64,000 bases of DNA from Bin5 sp965204705. Its GTDB lineage: Bacteria > Chloroflexota > Anaerolineae > Caldilineales > Caldilineaceae. The notes under the pieces were generated by a model. The model had not been told where the DNA came from and did not search any database. It was given only the letters and a program-made list of their open reading frames with translations. The stretch covers positions 5,843,167 through 5,907,166 of the forward strand of contig OZ242006.1 of the NCBI GenBank assembly GCA_965204705.1, given 5' to 3'. The position numbers and the translations under genes were made by a program. Positions 36,682 through 45,112 of the stretch are shown here, piece after piece. Every line of letters starts with the position of its first letter. The first letter of the stretch is position 1.

Positions 36682-37404
36682 ATGAGCCTTACAATCCAGG
36701 AAAGAGAATCCTTTGAAGCCAACGGTTATCTGCTCAAAAAAGGTCTCGTCTCCCGGCAGGAGATCGGGCAGATCCGCCAGGAATTGCCAGACATCCACCG
36801 GCGCATGGTGGCTGACCCGCCGCCTGAAGTCCACGTTGCCTGGGAGGACGAGGACGCGCCCGACGAGAGCAAGATCATCCGCCAGCTGATGCACAGCGAA
36901 CTGGTCAGCCCGACACTCAATCGCATCCTGCGCAGCGACGCGCTCGTCGATATCGTGGCCGATCTGATGCACCCGCAGGTCGCCCTCTATCACAGCAAGC
37001 TGCTGCCCAAAGAGGCCGGCATCGGCGCGGCGACGCCCTGGCATCAGGACTACGCCTACTGGAAGACCGACGAGAACCAGCCGATGATGATCAACTGCCA
37101 GCTTGCCATCGATCCGATGACGCTCGAAAACGGCTGCCTGGAGTTCATCCCCGGCAGCCACCGCTGGGGACTGCAGGACCATGAGCGGCACCAGGAGACC
37201 TTCGGCAGGTTCCTGCCCGGCCACTACTACAAGCGGGACGAGGGCGTGACCATTCCGATGGAGCCGGGGGACGGCATCTTTTTCACATCCCTCGTCATCC
37301 ACGGCTCCGCGCCCAACAAATCGTCCCATCCCCGTTGGGCCAACACTTTCGCTTACAACGTGCCCGGCAACGGTGAGCACCAGGTGCGCGAAGTTTTGCG
37401 TTGA
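36682..37404 (+). CDS. phytanoyl-CoA dioxygenase (PhyH) family protein
   Basis: 240 residues from ATG at 36682 (GAGGGG upstream); a longer frame reaching 36538 has no coding character. Signatures are FEANGYLLKKGLVSRQEI, iron-binding TPWHQDYAYWK, ENGCLEFIPGSHRWG, and GDGIFFTSLVIHGSAPNKS with the distal His. It is the fourth PhyH-like oxygenase in 14 kb and stands alone, downstream of the two-component system and just before the defence island. Confidence 0.87.
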   Translation: MSLTIQERESFEANGYLLKKGLVSRQEIGQIRQELPDIHRRMVADPPPEVHVAWEDEDAPDESKIIRQLMHSELVSPTLNRILRSDALVDIVADLMHPQVALYHSKLLPKEAGIGAATPWHQDYAYWKTDENQPMMINCQLAIDPMTLENGCLEFIPGSHRWGLQDHERHQETFGRFLPGHYYKRDEGVTIPMEPGDGIFFTSLVIHGSAPNKSSHPRWANTFAYNVPGNGEHQVREVLR

Positions 37405-37484
37405 CCGCCCAAGCTGAATGCCCAGGCTGAATGTACGGGCCGAATGCGGGCGCGGCATCCTCTGGTTCACAGGAGATCCAGGGT

Positions 37485-37523
37485 CCGCTGCGGTTGGTCG
37501 CGCTTTGTCTCAGTAGAATTGCC
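37485..37523. repeat. 39-bp imperfect direct repeat, left border of the defence island
   Basis: Begins CCGCTGCGGTTGGTCGCGCT and matches 56840-56878 in 34 of 39 bases, same orientation. Similarity resumes after a gap in the promoter region of hsdM (CGATATGTTATATT here, CGATATGTATAGAA at the right border). This could be a border left by island insertion or the upstream region of a second, lost, hsdM-like gene. Confidence 0.65.
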
Positions 37524-37546
37524 AGGGCGACTGCAGCATGAGGAAT

Positions 37547-37576
37547 TTGGCATGTCTTCCTGCGATATGTTATATT
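37547..37576 (+). promoter_or_regulatory. predicted promoter of the hsdM operon (leaderless)
   Basis: TTGGCA at 37547-37552, an 18-bp spacer and TATATT at 37571-37576 form a strong -35/-10 pair with one mismatch each to consensus. Transcription would start about 7 bp after the -10, which is the A of the hsdM ATG at 37583. No Shine-Dalgarno is present, consistent with a leaderless mRNA. Two CATGACA repeats at 37582-37588 and 37591-37597 overlap the start site and might be an operator. Confidence 0.55.
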
Positions 37577-37582
37577 GCAAAC

Positions 37583-39427
37583 ATGACAAACATGACAGAT
37601 TCCCAAGACATCCCCGCCACATTACGCGCCGTCCGCGCCAGCCTCGACCTCACCCAGCAGCAACTCGCTGAGCGGCTCGGAGTTTCCTATACCACCGTAA
37701 ACCGGTGGGAGGGAGGCGCAAACAGGCCCCAAAAGGCAGCGCTGGAGGCAATTGCGGCGCTGGCCGCCGAAGCCGGGCTCGACGCGGCAACGGTTGCCGA
37801 ACAACCTGTCGAGGCGGCCGCAGGCGTAACCGCGCGCCGCCGTGGCCGCCGTGCGCAGATCTCTTCAACGCGAACAATGGAGCAGATGCTGTGGGACGCA
37901 GCCTGCTCTATCCGCGGCGAGAAAGACGCAGCCAAATTCAAGGACTATCTGCTGCCCCTCCTCTTTCTGAAGCGGCTGTCCGATGTCTTTGACGACGAGA
38001 TCGAGCGTCTCGGCGAGGAATACGGTGACTACGCCGCTGCGCTGGAGATCGCCGAGGACGACCATGCCCTGCTGCGCTTCTATCTGCCTCCCGAGGCGCG
38101 CTGGGCGATAATCAGTGGACGCCGGGAATGCGACTGGCCGCTCGACGGCCAGGGGCGCAGTACGCGGCCCAGAGACATAGGCGAACACCTGACAAGGGCA
38201 GTGCGCGCTGTGGTGCGGCATAACCCCCCGCTTTCCGGCGTTATTGACATGGTCGACTTCGCCGCGGAACGCAACGGCGAACGCGACGTCAACCCGGCGA
38301 AACTGTATGACGTTGTTGAGGACTTCTCTCATCCACGCTATCGGCTCGGATTGGCCGACGTGCAGCCCGATTTTCTCGGCCGCGCCTACGAATTCCTGTT
38401 GCGGAAGTTCGCCGAAGGATCGGGGCAGAGCGCGGGCGAATTCTTCACGCCGACCGAAGTCGGTTTCCTGATGGCGCACATAATGCGTCCCAGGCCCGGT
38501 GAAGAATGCCATGACTACGCCTGCGGTTCAGCCGGCCTGTTGATAAAGCTGCAGCTCGTCGCCCGGGAACTCGACCCCACCAGCCGCATACCGCTCCGGC
38601 TCCACGGCCAGGAGCTCCAGGCCGAGAGCTACGCCGTCGCCAAGATGAACGCCATTATCCATGACATGGAAGCGGAGATACAGCGCGGCGATACGATGAT
38701 CAACCCGAAATTCAGGACCGCCGGCAGCAGGATCCGTACATTCGATATCGTTGTCGCCAATCCGATGTGGAACCAGCCCTTCGACACGGAGGTCTTTGCC
38801 AGCGATCCCTTCGACCGCTTCCGCACCCGGGGCGGCATAACGACCGGTAAGGGGGATTGGGCCTGGCTGCAACACACACTTGCCTGCCTGAACGAACGCG
38901 GGCGTGCCGCGGTAGTGCTCGACACCGGCGCGATGACGCGCGGGTCGGGCAGCAAGCACGAGGACCGGGAACGCAATATCCGCAAATGGTTCGTCGACCA
39001 CGACCTGATCGACGGTGTGATCCTGCTGCCCGACAACCTCTTCTACAACACCACGGCCGCTGGCGTCATCGTGGTCCTGTCGAAACGCAAGCCCGCGGCG
39101 CGCAAAGATAAGATCGTGCTTGTCAACGCCAGCGCACGGGTAAAGAAGGGCCGCCCCAAGAACTACATCCCGCAAGAAGATATCCGCCCGCTGGCGACTG
39201 CCTATGTGAAGGGGGAACCGGTCGAGGGGGAGATTGCGGTTATTACGCGGGAACAAGCGGAAGAAGCGGATTATAATCTGAGTCCGAGCCGATGGGTGGA
39301 GCAGACAGCGAGTGACGAAGATACTAGTAATATTTCTGAGCTAGTTGTGTCTCTCAAACAGCTCTCAAAAGACATTTTTTCGTCAGATGAGCGCTTATTC
39401 ACCATGTTGAAGAGAATTGAACCATGA
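37583..39427 (+). CDS. hsdM: type I restriction-modification methyltransferase, N-terminal XRE domain fusion
   Basis: 614 residues. Residues about 10-62 are a Cro/C1-type helix-turn-helix (LRAVRASLDLTQQQLAERLGVSYTTVNRWEGG) joined by an Arg-rich linker to a full HsdM. The N-terminal HsdM helical domain starts at about 100, SAM-binding motif I is DYACGSAG from Asp311, and the catalytic motif IV is ANPMW with Asn393, an NPPF variant of N6-adenine methylases. It methylates the HsdS target and forms the MTase core. Proposed start ATG at 37583 without a ribosome site. Its ATGA overlap with hsdS couples their translation. The fused XRE domain suggests autoregulation (inference). Confidence 0.9.
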   Translation: MTNMTDSQDIPATLRAVRASLDLTQQQLAERLGVSYTTVNRWEGGANRPQKAALEAIAALAAEAGLDAATVAEQPVEAAAGVTARRRGRRAQISSTRTMEQMLWDAACSIRGEKDAAKFKDYLLPLLFLKRLSDVFDDEIERLGEEYGDYAAALEIAEDDHALLRFYLPPEARWAIISGRRECDWPLDGQGRSTRPRDIGEHLTRAVRAVVRHNPPLSGVIDMVDFAAERNGERDVNPAKLYDVVEDFSHPRYRLGLADVQPDFLGRAYEFLLRKFAEGSGQSAGEFFTPTEVGFLMAHIMRPRPGEECHDYACGSAGLLIKLQLVARELDPTSRIPLRLHGQELQAESYAVAKMNAIIHDMEAEIQRGDTMINPKFRTAGSRIRTFDIVVANPMWNQPFDTEVFASDPFDRFRTRGGITTGKGDWAWLQHTLACLNERGRAAVVLDTGAMTRGSGSKHEDRERNIRKWFVDHDLIDGVILLPDNLFYNTTAAGVIVVLSKRKPAARKDKIVLVNASARVKKGRPKNYIPQEDIRPLATAYVKGEPVEGEIAVITREQAEEADYNLSPSRWVEQTASDEDTSNISELVVSLKQLSKDIFSSDERLFTMLKRIEP

Positions 39428-40632
39428 AGGTTTGGCGTGAATCATGTATCGGGGACGAGATCGAACTCGTTTATGGCAAGTCCCTTCCAGCACACAAACG
39501 CAAGGAAGGCCCAATCGGCGTCTATGGCTCCAATGGCCGCGTAGGCCACCACTCTCAGTCACTGACTTCTGGACCGGGTATCATTGTCGGGAGAAAGGGG
39601 TCCGTTGGGCGAGTTGTTTATTCAGATGAAGACTTTTGGCCGATTGACACAACCTATTACGTGGTCAACAAGAACGACCACGATTGGCGTTTTCTTTTCC
39701 ACTTGCTATCAAGCATTGGCTTACATGAATTGAACAGCCACAGTGCAGTTCCTGGCTTGAATCGTCAGGATGCATATTCGATTCCGGTTCGGCTGCCAAC
39801 TAAAACTGAACAGCGACAGATCGCACTTGCACTGGATACTGTTGAGAATTCAATCAAGTTTGAAGAAACAGTCATTGAGAAAACAGTTGCCCTCAAGCGA
39901 ACCACAATGCGGGAACTGTTCACACGCGGACTGCGCGGCGAAGCACAGAAGGAAACCGAGATCGGCCCAATGCCGGTCAGTTGGGAGTGTTTGCCTGTAT
40001 CGACACTAGGCGAAATCGTAACAGGCAACACGCCACCAACTAAGGATTCCGCAAATTATGTTGGAGGAGAAATTCCGTTCATTGCGCCAGGCGACATTGA
40101 GCATGGCTCCTGGGTCGAGGAGACTGGGAAGTTCATCACCGACCTAGGTCTAGAACGCTCACGCGCTATAAGGCAAGGAAGTACTTGCTTCGTTTCCATT
40201 GGATCGACTATTGGTAAGGTCGGTTATGCAGTGCCCGAAATATGCGCCACTAACCAGCAAATCAATTCGATCTTGCCAAACGACAGATTCGATCCTCATT
40301 TCATCTTCTACCTGATGGTATTTTGGGCTGAGCATATTCGGAAACGGGCATCGCCGAGTCCAGTCCCCATTCTAAGCAAGGGAGTATTCGAACAAATCGA
40401 GATTGTTACGACTACGGACCGTGAGGAACAAAGCGAAATAGCCGCTGTCCTTGACGCCATAGATCGTAAGATCGACCTACACCGCCGTAAACGTGACGCC
40501 CTTGACGACCTGTTCAAGGCTCTGCTGCATAAGTTGATGACCGGCGAAATCTGTATAGCCGACCTTGATTTTAATGCTATTGGAACGAACGTTAATGAAG
40601 AATCAAAAGGCCATGACCAGACACAGAATTAA
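39424..40632 (+). CDS. hsdS: type I restriction-modification specificity subunit
   Basis: 402 residues with two target-recognition domains of the type I S fold. The first spans about 1-140 (PIGVYGSNGRVGHH, GIIVGRKGSVGRVVYSDEDFWPIDTTYYV, LNSHSAVPGLNRQD), the second about 185-345 (IVTGNTPPTKDSANYV, GEIPFIAPGDIEHG, SIGSTIGKVGYAVPEICATNQQ). Each is followed by a conserved coiled-coil helix (EQRQIALALDTVENSI and EQSEIAAVLDAIDRKI) that sets the spacing between half-sites. Recognition sequence cannot be predicted. It overlaps hsdM by ATGA and the nuclease-NTPase gene by about 38 bp. Confidence 0.9.
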   Translation: MKVWRESCIGDEIELVYGKSLPAHKRKEGPIGVYGSNGRVGHHSQSLTSGPGIIVGRKGSVGRVVYSDEDFWPIDTTYYVVNKNDHDWRFLFHLLSSIGLHELNSHSAVPGLNRQDAYSIPVRLPTKTEQRQIALALDTVENSIKFEETVIEKTVALKRTTMRELFTRGLRGEAQKETEIGPMPVSWECLPVSTLGEIVTGNTPPTKDSANYVGGEIPFIAPGDIEHGSWVEETGKFITDLGLERSRAIRQGSTCFVSIGSTIGKVGYAVPEICATNQQINSILPNDRFDPHFIFYLMVFWAEHIRKRASPSPVPILSKGVFEQIEIVTTTDREEQSEIAAVLDAIDRKIDLHRRKRDALDDLFKALLHKLMTGEICIADLDFNAIGTNVNEESKGHDQTQN

Positions 40633-43600
40633 GAAAGGTCCAGGTTTTCTCAGGGCAGGTTTTCATTACCAGGATCTTGTTGCGATCGAAACCCTCATTG
40701 ATTTTTACGGAAACCGGAACCTGTATGAGTGGGTACAGCTTGAGGCCGAAGACTCGGAATTTCGATCCATCGAGGACGTGGTCGCCTGCAGGCCTGATGG
40801 CCGCTACGAGTTGACACAAGTCAAGTTTACCGCCGATCCCCATGCCTCGGCCAACCGCCTGAGTTGGACGTGGCTGACCAAAATCGATGGGAAAAACAGG
40901 AGGTCCTTACTGCAGAAATGGGCCGCAACAACTCTTCAACATAAGGTAGCTGGAACGCTTGCTTGTGCGGCTCTCAAGACCGATCGTATTCCTGATGCCG
41001 AGTTTGGGGAGTGTCTGAAGGGCAAAAAAGTTGACTACTCTGTGGTGTCGGAGGAAGTCAAGGCAAAGCTCAATGACCAACTTGGATCGCACGAAGATGC
41101 CGAATCCTTTTTCGACAGCTTCGAATTCGTTCACTCGAAGCCGAGAATGGATGACTTTGAAGAGGAACTATGGAACAGAATCGCCTTCGACACGGACAGA
41201 GGTGGCTGGTGCCAGTTCCTCGACTATGTCCGGCAATGGGCAACAAACCAGGATCAACCCCACCCTGATGGCAAAATCAAGTACATCAATCTCCGACAGG
41301 TTTTTTCCATCGAACGACCCAAGCCTATATCGCAGGACTTCCGTGTGCCGCGCACATACTGTGTGCCCGACGAGGAGTTTGACAGGGCTTTTCTTGAGGA
41401 GATCACCGGTTCCGACGGCCTTACTGTGCTATGGGGGCCACCCGGACGTGGAAAGAGCACCTATCTCAGCCGCTGCGTTGCCCACATGAAGCAGAAGAAC
41501 GCCGTATACATACGCCATCATTATTCTCTGAGCCTTGAGGCCCGTTCAGGAGACCGATTCCGCTACTATGCAATAGCCCAATCACTTAAGCATCAGCTAG
41601 AGGAGGCAATGCCGGACCTGAACCGATCACGAAGGGACTTCGGGGAATTTCTCGAAGAAGCGGCTCTCCGGCTACAGGGCAAAGGCCGCAGGCTAATCGT
41701 GATCGTTGATGGATTGGACCATGTATGGCGTGAGCATCGCGATCATGAGGAAATGGAAGCGTTATTCACCGCGCTTCTTCCGCTCCCACCAAATGTCAGG
41801 CTCGTCGTGGGTACGCAGAAGATCGCCAATGAGCATTTGCCCGCGAAACTGCTAAACACTCTTCCCACCGAGCGCTGGATCGAACTTCCCCTAATGTCTC
41901 AAGCAGCGGTACATCGCTGGCTACACTTCCAAGACAAAGCCGGCAGACTGAATCTGAAAGTAGCCGGATGGCAGACGCGCGACCACGTGTCCCGCGCGTT
42001 GGCGCAAGCTTTTCACGACATCTCGAACGGTCTGCCTCTGCATCTGATATATTCGTTCGAGGCAATAACACGAACTGGCAACGCGTTGACAGCGGACGAC
42101 GTGGCAGCACTCCCCGCCTGTCCCACCGGTGATATTCGCGATTACTATCGGTCATTCTGGAAGAGGATAGGGGATAAGGCTCAGACAATTCTACATGTGC
42201 TGGCAGGATTGGAATTCGGACCTCCTCCCTCTGCAAAGTATGACTGCTTCGGACGCAGCGATGAAAGTCTCACAGCATTCTCCTTAATAGATCACTTGCT
42301 TGATTATCAGGAGACTGAGGTACGTCCTTTCCACGGGAGTCTGTTTGCTTTCGTGCGAGACCTGCCAGAACACCGAGAGACTTTCCAAACCCATGCGGCC
42401 GATGTTCTCAACTGGTTGGAGACAAGCGCTCCCGACTATTGGCGCTGGGCCTGGTTGTGGATCACCAAAGCGCAGTTGGGCGAGCCATCACAGCTTCTTA
42501 CTGGACCTAGCCGAGAATGGGCAATCAATGCGCTCGTCGCGGGGTACCCTATCGAACAGATCACCGCCATACTCGATCGCGCCGAAAAGGTTGCACTTGA
42601 CGTTTTCGATCTTCCCCGCCTCCTGTCCCTTCGCTCGCTCAAGGAACGCACGATATACGGCCCGGTATCCCAGACCGATGAATGGCCGCTTTTTCGCGAG
42701 GTCGGAGTTTCGCTGTCTAGTGATCCATCTGTTGGGGCGGTGCTTCGCGCAGAACTTCACGAGGTGCCTGACGGAATACTCCCATACATTGTAAGCAGCA
42801 CTGATGGGTCTATCCGTGAGCAACTAGCCGAAGACGCCATGGACGAACTGAATCGGAGAATTACCCTCTATGACAGAAATACAGGTAGCTATAACCGCCC
42901 ATCAGAGTTAGCAAGTGCCATTGTTGCCGTGTTCGCCTACTTCGCTCCAGAGAACGCGCAAGATGTAGTTGCGTACGCTCAGAAGATTTATGATGCAAAA
43001 GAGTTCTCTACGATCTATGCTCAGGCACCTAGTCTTGATTCAAACTTCGATAGGGCTATCGCGTTCGCCAAGGCAAAAGAAGATGCCGATGCACTGATTG
43101 CTACTTACACTCGAGAATCTATTCTAGTCTTCAATTTCGACAATGTTTTTGAGGCAGGCCAGTGCTGGACTGGCTTTCAGCTAGACCGAGATGTGCTCGC
43201 GGCGCTGTGTCTTGAAGGGCTTGCTCCTTCCCAAAGACCGAAACTTAAGGCTCTCACACATCCAGCAATTCGCTGTCTAGCGCTCCTCAAGGGTGGCGCT
43301 GCTGAACGAGCTCGGGCCCAAAGAGATATCTCGCGTCTGTTCGTCGGTGGCGACGGCCCCGATGAGAGGTTTGACCAAGATACACGTTTCGTCTTGTACG
43401 AGAATTTTTTCGCCGCTCTGACGTCAGCGCTCTCAGGTGGCAAGGCCCAAGGTTGGTCAAAGATTCCCATGGACGCCCGGACGACTTGGTTGAGCGAAGC
43501 AGTACGAACGCTAGAACAACTGGCAGGCGAGATCGCAGAACGATGGCAAACGTCACAACAATGGCCAACCTTGCAAGAGATTTACGGCACTTTCGAGCAT

Positions 43601-45112
43601 TATCTACCCGTGTCGCGTTCTTTCACCGCCCATCGACGATTCACAGCCGTCCTCGTCGCACTTCGAGACGTAGCTATCGATCTGTGTACTATCGCGAGAG
43701 CCCTTGACTCAAATGCATACATTGACGTGGATGCTATTGAGTACGCGTCAAAATCGCCTTTTTGGTCGAATGGACTTTGGCTCGAGGCTTTTACCGAACG
43801 GCGCCTGCCGTTGCATACACGGGAGGCGGCGCAGGTATTCGTAGAGCGCGCAGGAAACTACCTTGACAAGACGATAACGAATTCCAACGAGCGAGCGACA
43901 ACTGCTGTAAGACTGGCAATGTTCGCGTCCGACTGCGGCCTGACCCTGCTGGCGCAGAAGGAACTTAGACGCGCTGCAGGATGCTTACTTGGGTATGGAC
44001 ACCACAAGGACATGTTCGCGTTTGAAGTTCTCAGATCTCTGGAACTGCTAACTGAAAACGGTGATGTCGAAGCTAAGAAAACCATGCTTGATCTTGCTGG
44101 CGAGTTCGAAGCCATAACCGTCTACACAGATGGCGACGAAACCGGTTACGCCCGTGAATACTATTACAAAGCGATCGCCGCGCACTTTCCCGAACGAGTA
44201 CCAGCCTGCTACGCGCACCTAATCCGCGAAGGAGAGTGGCGCTATGCTGAAGCGTTGGCCACCGCCATCATTGAAACCGATCAAGTGGAATCACGAACTG
44301 GGCTTGCGTTGCTTGAGAGTTACATCGATCCTGGGGAAGCTCTCGCACTAGAGAATTCCAATTCAGCGTCCCGACCTTACATTGATGCGGCTTTGACTGT
44401 TGTCCGGCGAAAAACCGGCAGAGTGATCAGTAGGACGCTTGACCATGAGGAATCGCGTGACACCGGATACCTGGATTCAAAAGAAAATGACTCTAGTCCC
44501 GAGATAGCCGCAGCATCAGTGCCCGATCCAAGTGAGTTTCCACCCGGGCGGTTGCAAGGTTACGTTAGCGTAACTCGAGACACAGGCACTTACAGTGATC
44601 GGCGAGATCTCGTCACCGCGTGGCTGAGATATTGGGAGGCCGCCGGATGCGCCGAAGAGGCTCTGAACGACCTCGAGGCCGCAACCTCGGAGACGACGCC
44701 ACATCGCGATCTTGACACCGCGTTTGATAGAGCATTTGATGTGGCATTTGAGATCGCACTTGAAGTGCAGGGCCGTTCCAAGGCTTACCCTTGGCTTATA
44801 CATGGCCATATTGCGCGCTTTGGATGGCACCGGCGACACCTCACGAGTGCCGAAGAGGCACAGGACAGAATACGAGCAGTTGTAGAGCATTTTCGCGTTC
44901 TGTGGAGAAAGTTCATAAAGGACACTTCGAAACCTGTATTTCCAACCGGTGCCGCGAGAAATGGGATCGACATAGGACTGTCCCGCCTTGTCTATTTCCT
45001 GATCGAGGTAGGTGAACTGGATTTAGCGCGGGACTACGCATTGGAAATGGTGCTCATCTTCAAGGAAGAGTTGAAAGAGCAGCCAATTGAAGCGCCGGAG
45101 TGGTCAAGATGA
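40595..45112 (+). CDS. Cap4-like nuclease / STAND-type NTPase, candidate antiviral protein
   Basis: 1505 residues. The N-terminus (about 10-240) looks like a Cap4/DUF4297 PD-(D/E)xK nuclease: GFLRAGFHYQDLVAIETL, Glu50/Glu52, Asp61 and a Q-x-K at 75-77 (ELTQVKF). An NTPase follows, with Walker A GPPGRGKST at 281-289 and Walker B LIVIVDGLD starting at 367. The remaining ~900 residues are mostly helical, as in the sensor part of STAND proteins, and include an amphipathic repeat near the end (DTAFDRAFDVAFEIALEV). Avs proteins combine such nuclease and STAND modules and sense phage proteins; whether this is a known Avs type is not clear. Start 40595 (weak GGAA) or 40613, inside hsdS; the stop overlaps the partner's ATG. 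Confidence 0.75.
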   Translation: MKNQKAMTRHRIKKGPGFLRAGFHYQDLVAIETLIDFYGNRNLYEWVQLEAEDSEFRSIEDVVACRPDGRYELTQVKFTADPHASANRLSWTWLTKIDGKNRRSLLQKWAATTLQHKVAGTLACAALKTDRIPDAEFGECLKGKKVDYSVVSEEVKAKLNDQLGSHEDAESFFDSFEFVHSKPRMDDFEEELWNRIAFDTDRGGWCQFLDYVRQWATNQDQPHPDGKIKYINLRQVFSIERPKPISQDFRVPRTYCVPDEEFDRAFLEEITGSDGLTVLWGPPGRGKSTYLSRCVAHMKQKNAVYIRHHYSLSLEARSGDRFRYYAIAQSLKHQLEEAMPDLNRSRRDFGEFLEEAALRLQGKGRRLIVIVDGLDHVWREHRDHEEMEALFTALLPLPPNVRLVVGTQKIANEHLPAKLLNTLPTERWIELPLMSQAAVHRWLHFQDKAGRLNLKVAGWQTRDHVSRALAQAFHDISNGLPLHLIYSFEAITRTGNALTADDVAALPACPTGDIRDYYRSFWKRIGDKAQTILHVLAGLEFGPPPSAKYDCFGRSDESLTAFSLIDHLLDYQETEVRPFHGSLFAFVRDLPEHRETFQTHAADVLNWLETSAPDYWRWAWLWITKAQLGEPSQLLTGPSREWAINALVAGYPIEQITAILDRAEKVALDVFDLPRLLSLRSLKERTIYGPVSQTDEWPLFREVGVSLSSDPSVGAVLRAELHEVPDGILPYIVSSTDGSIREQLAEDAMDELNRRITLYDRNTGSYNRPSELASAIVAVFAYFAPENAQDVVAYAQKIYDAKEFSTIYAQAPSLDSNFDRAIAFAKAKEDADALIATYTRESILVFNFDNVFEAGQCWTGFQLDRDVLAALCLEGLAPSQRPKLKALTHPAIRCLALLKGGAAERARAQRDISRLFVGGDGPDERFDQDTRFVLYENFFAALTSALSGGKAQGWSKIPMDARTTWLSEAVRTLEQLAGEIAERWQTSQQWPTLQEIYGTFEHYLPVSRSFTAHRRFTAVLVALRDVAIDLCTIARALDSNAYIDVDAIEYASKSPFWSNGLWLEAFTERRLPLHTREAAQVFVERAGNYLDKTITNSNERATTAVRLAMFASDCGLTLLAQKELRRAAGCLLGYGHHKDMFAFEVLRSLELLTENGDVEAKKTMLDLAGEFEAITVYTDGDETGYAREYYYKAIAAHFPERVPACYAHLIREGEWRYAEALATAIIETDQVESRTGLALLESYIDPGEALALENSNSASRPYIDAALTVVRRKTGRVISRTLDHEESRDTGYLDSKENDSSPEIAAASVPDPSEFPPGRLQGYVSVTRDTGTYSDRRDLVTAWLRYWEAAGCAEEALNDLEAATSETTPHRDLDTAFDRAFDVAFEIALEVQGRSKAYPWLIHGHIARFGWHRRHLTSAEEAQDRIRAVVEHFRVLWRKFIKDTSKPVFPTGAARNGIDIGLSRLVYFLIEVGELDLARDYALEMVLIFKEELKEQPIEAPEWSR

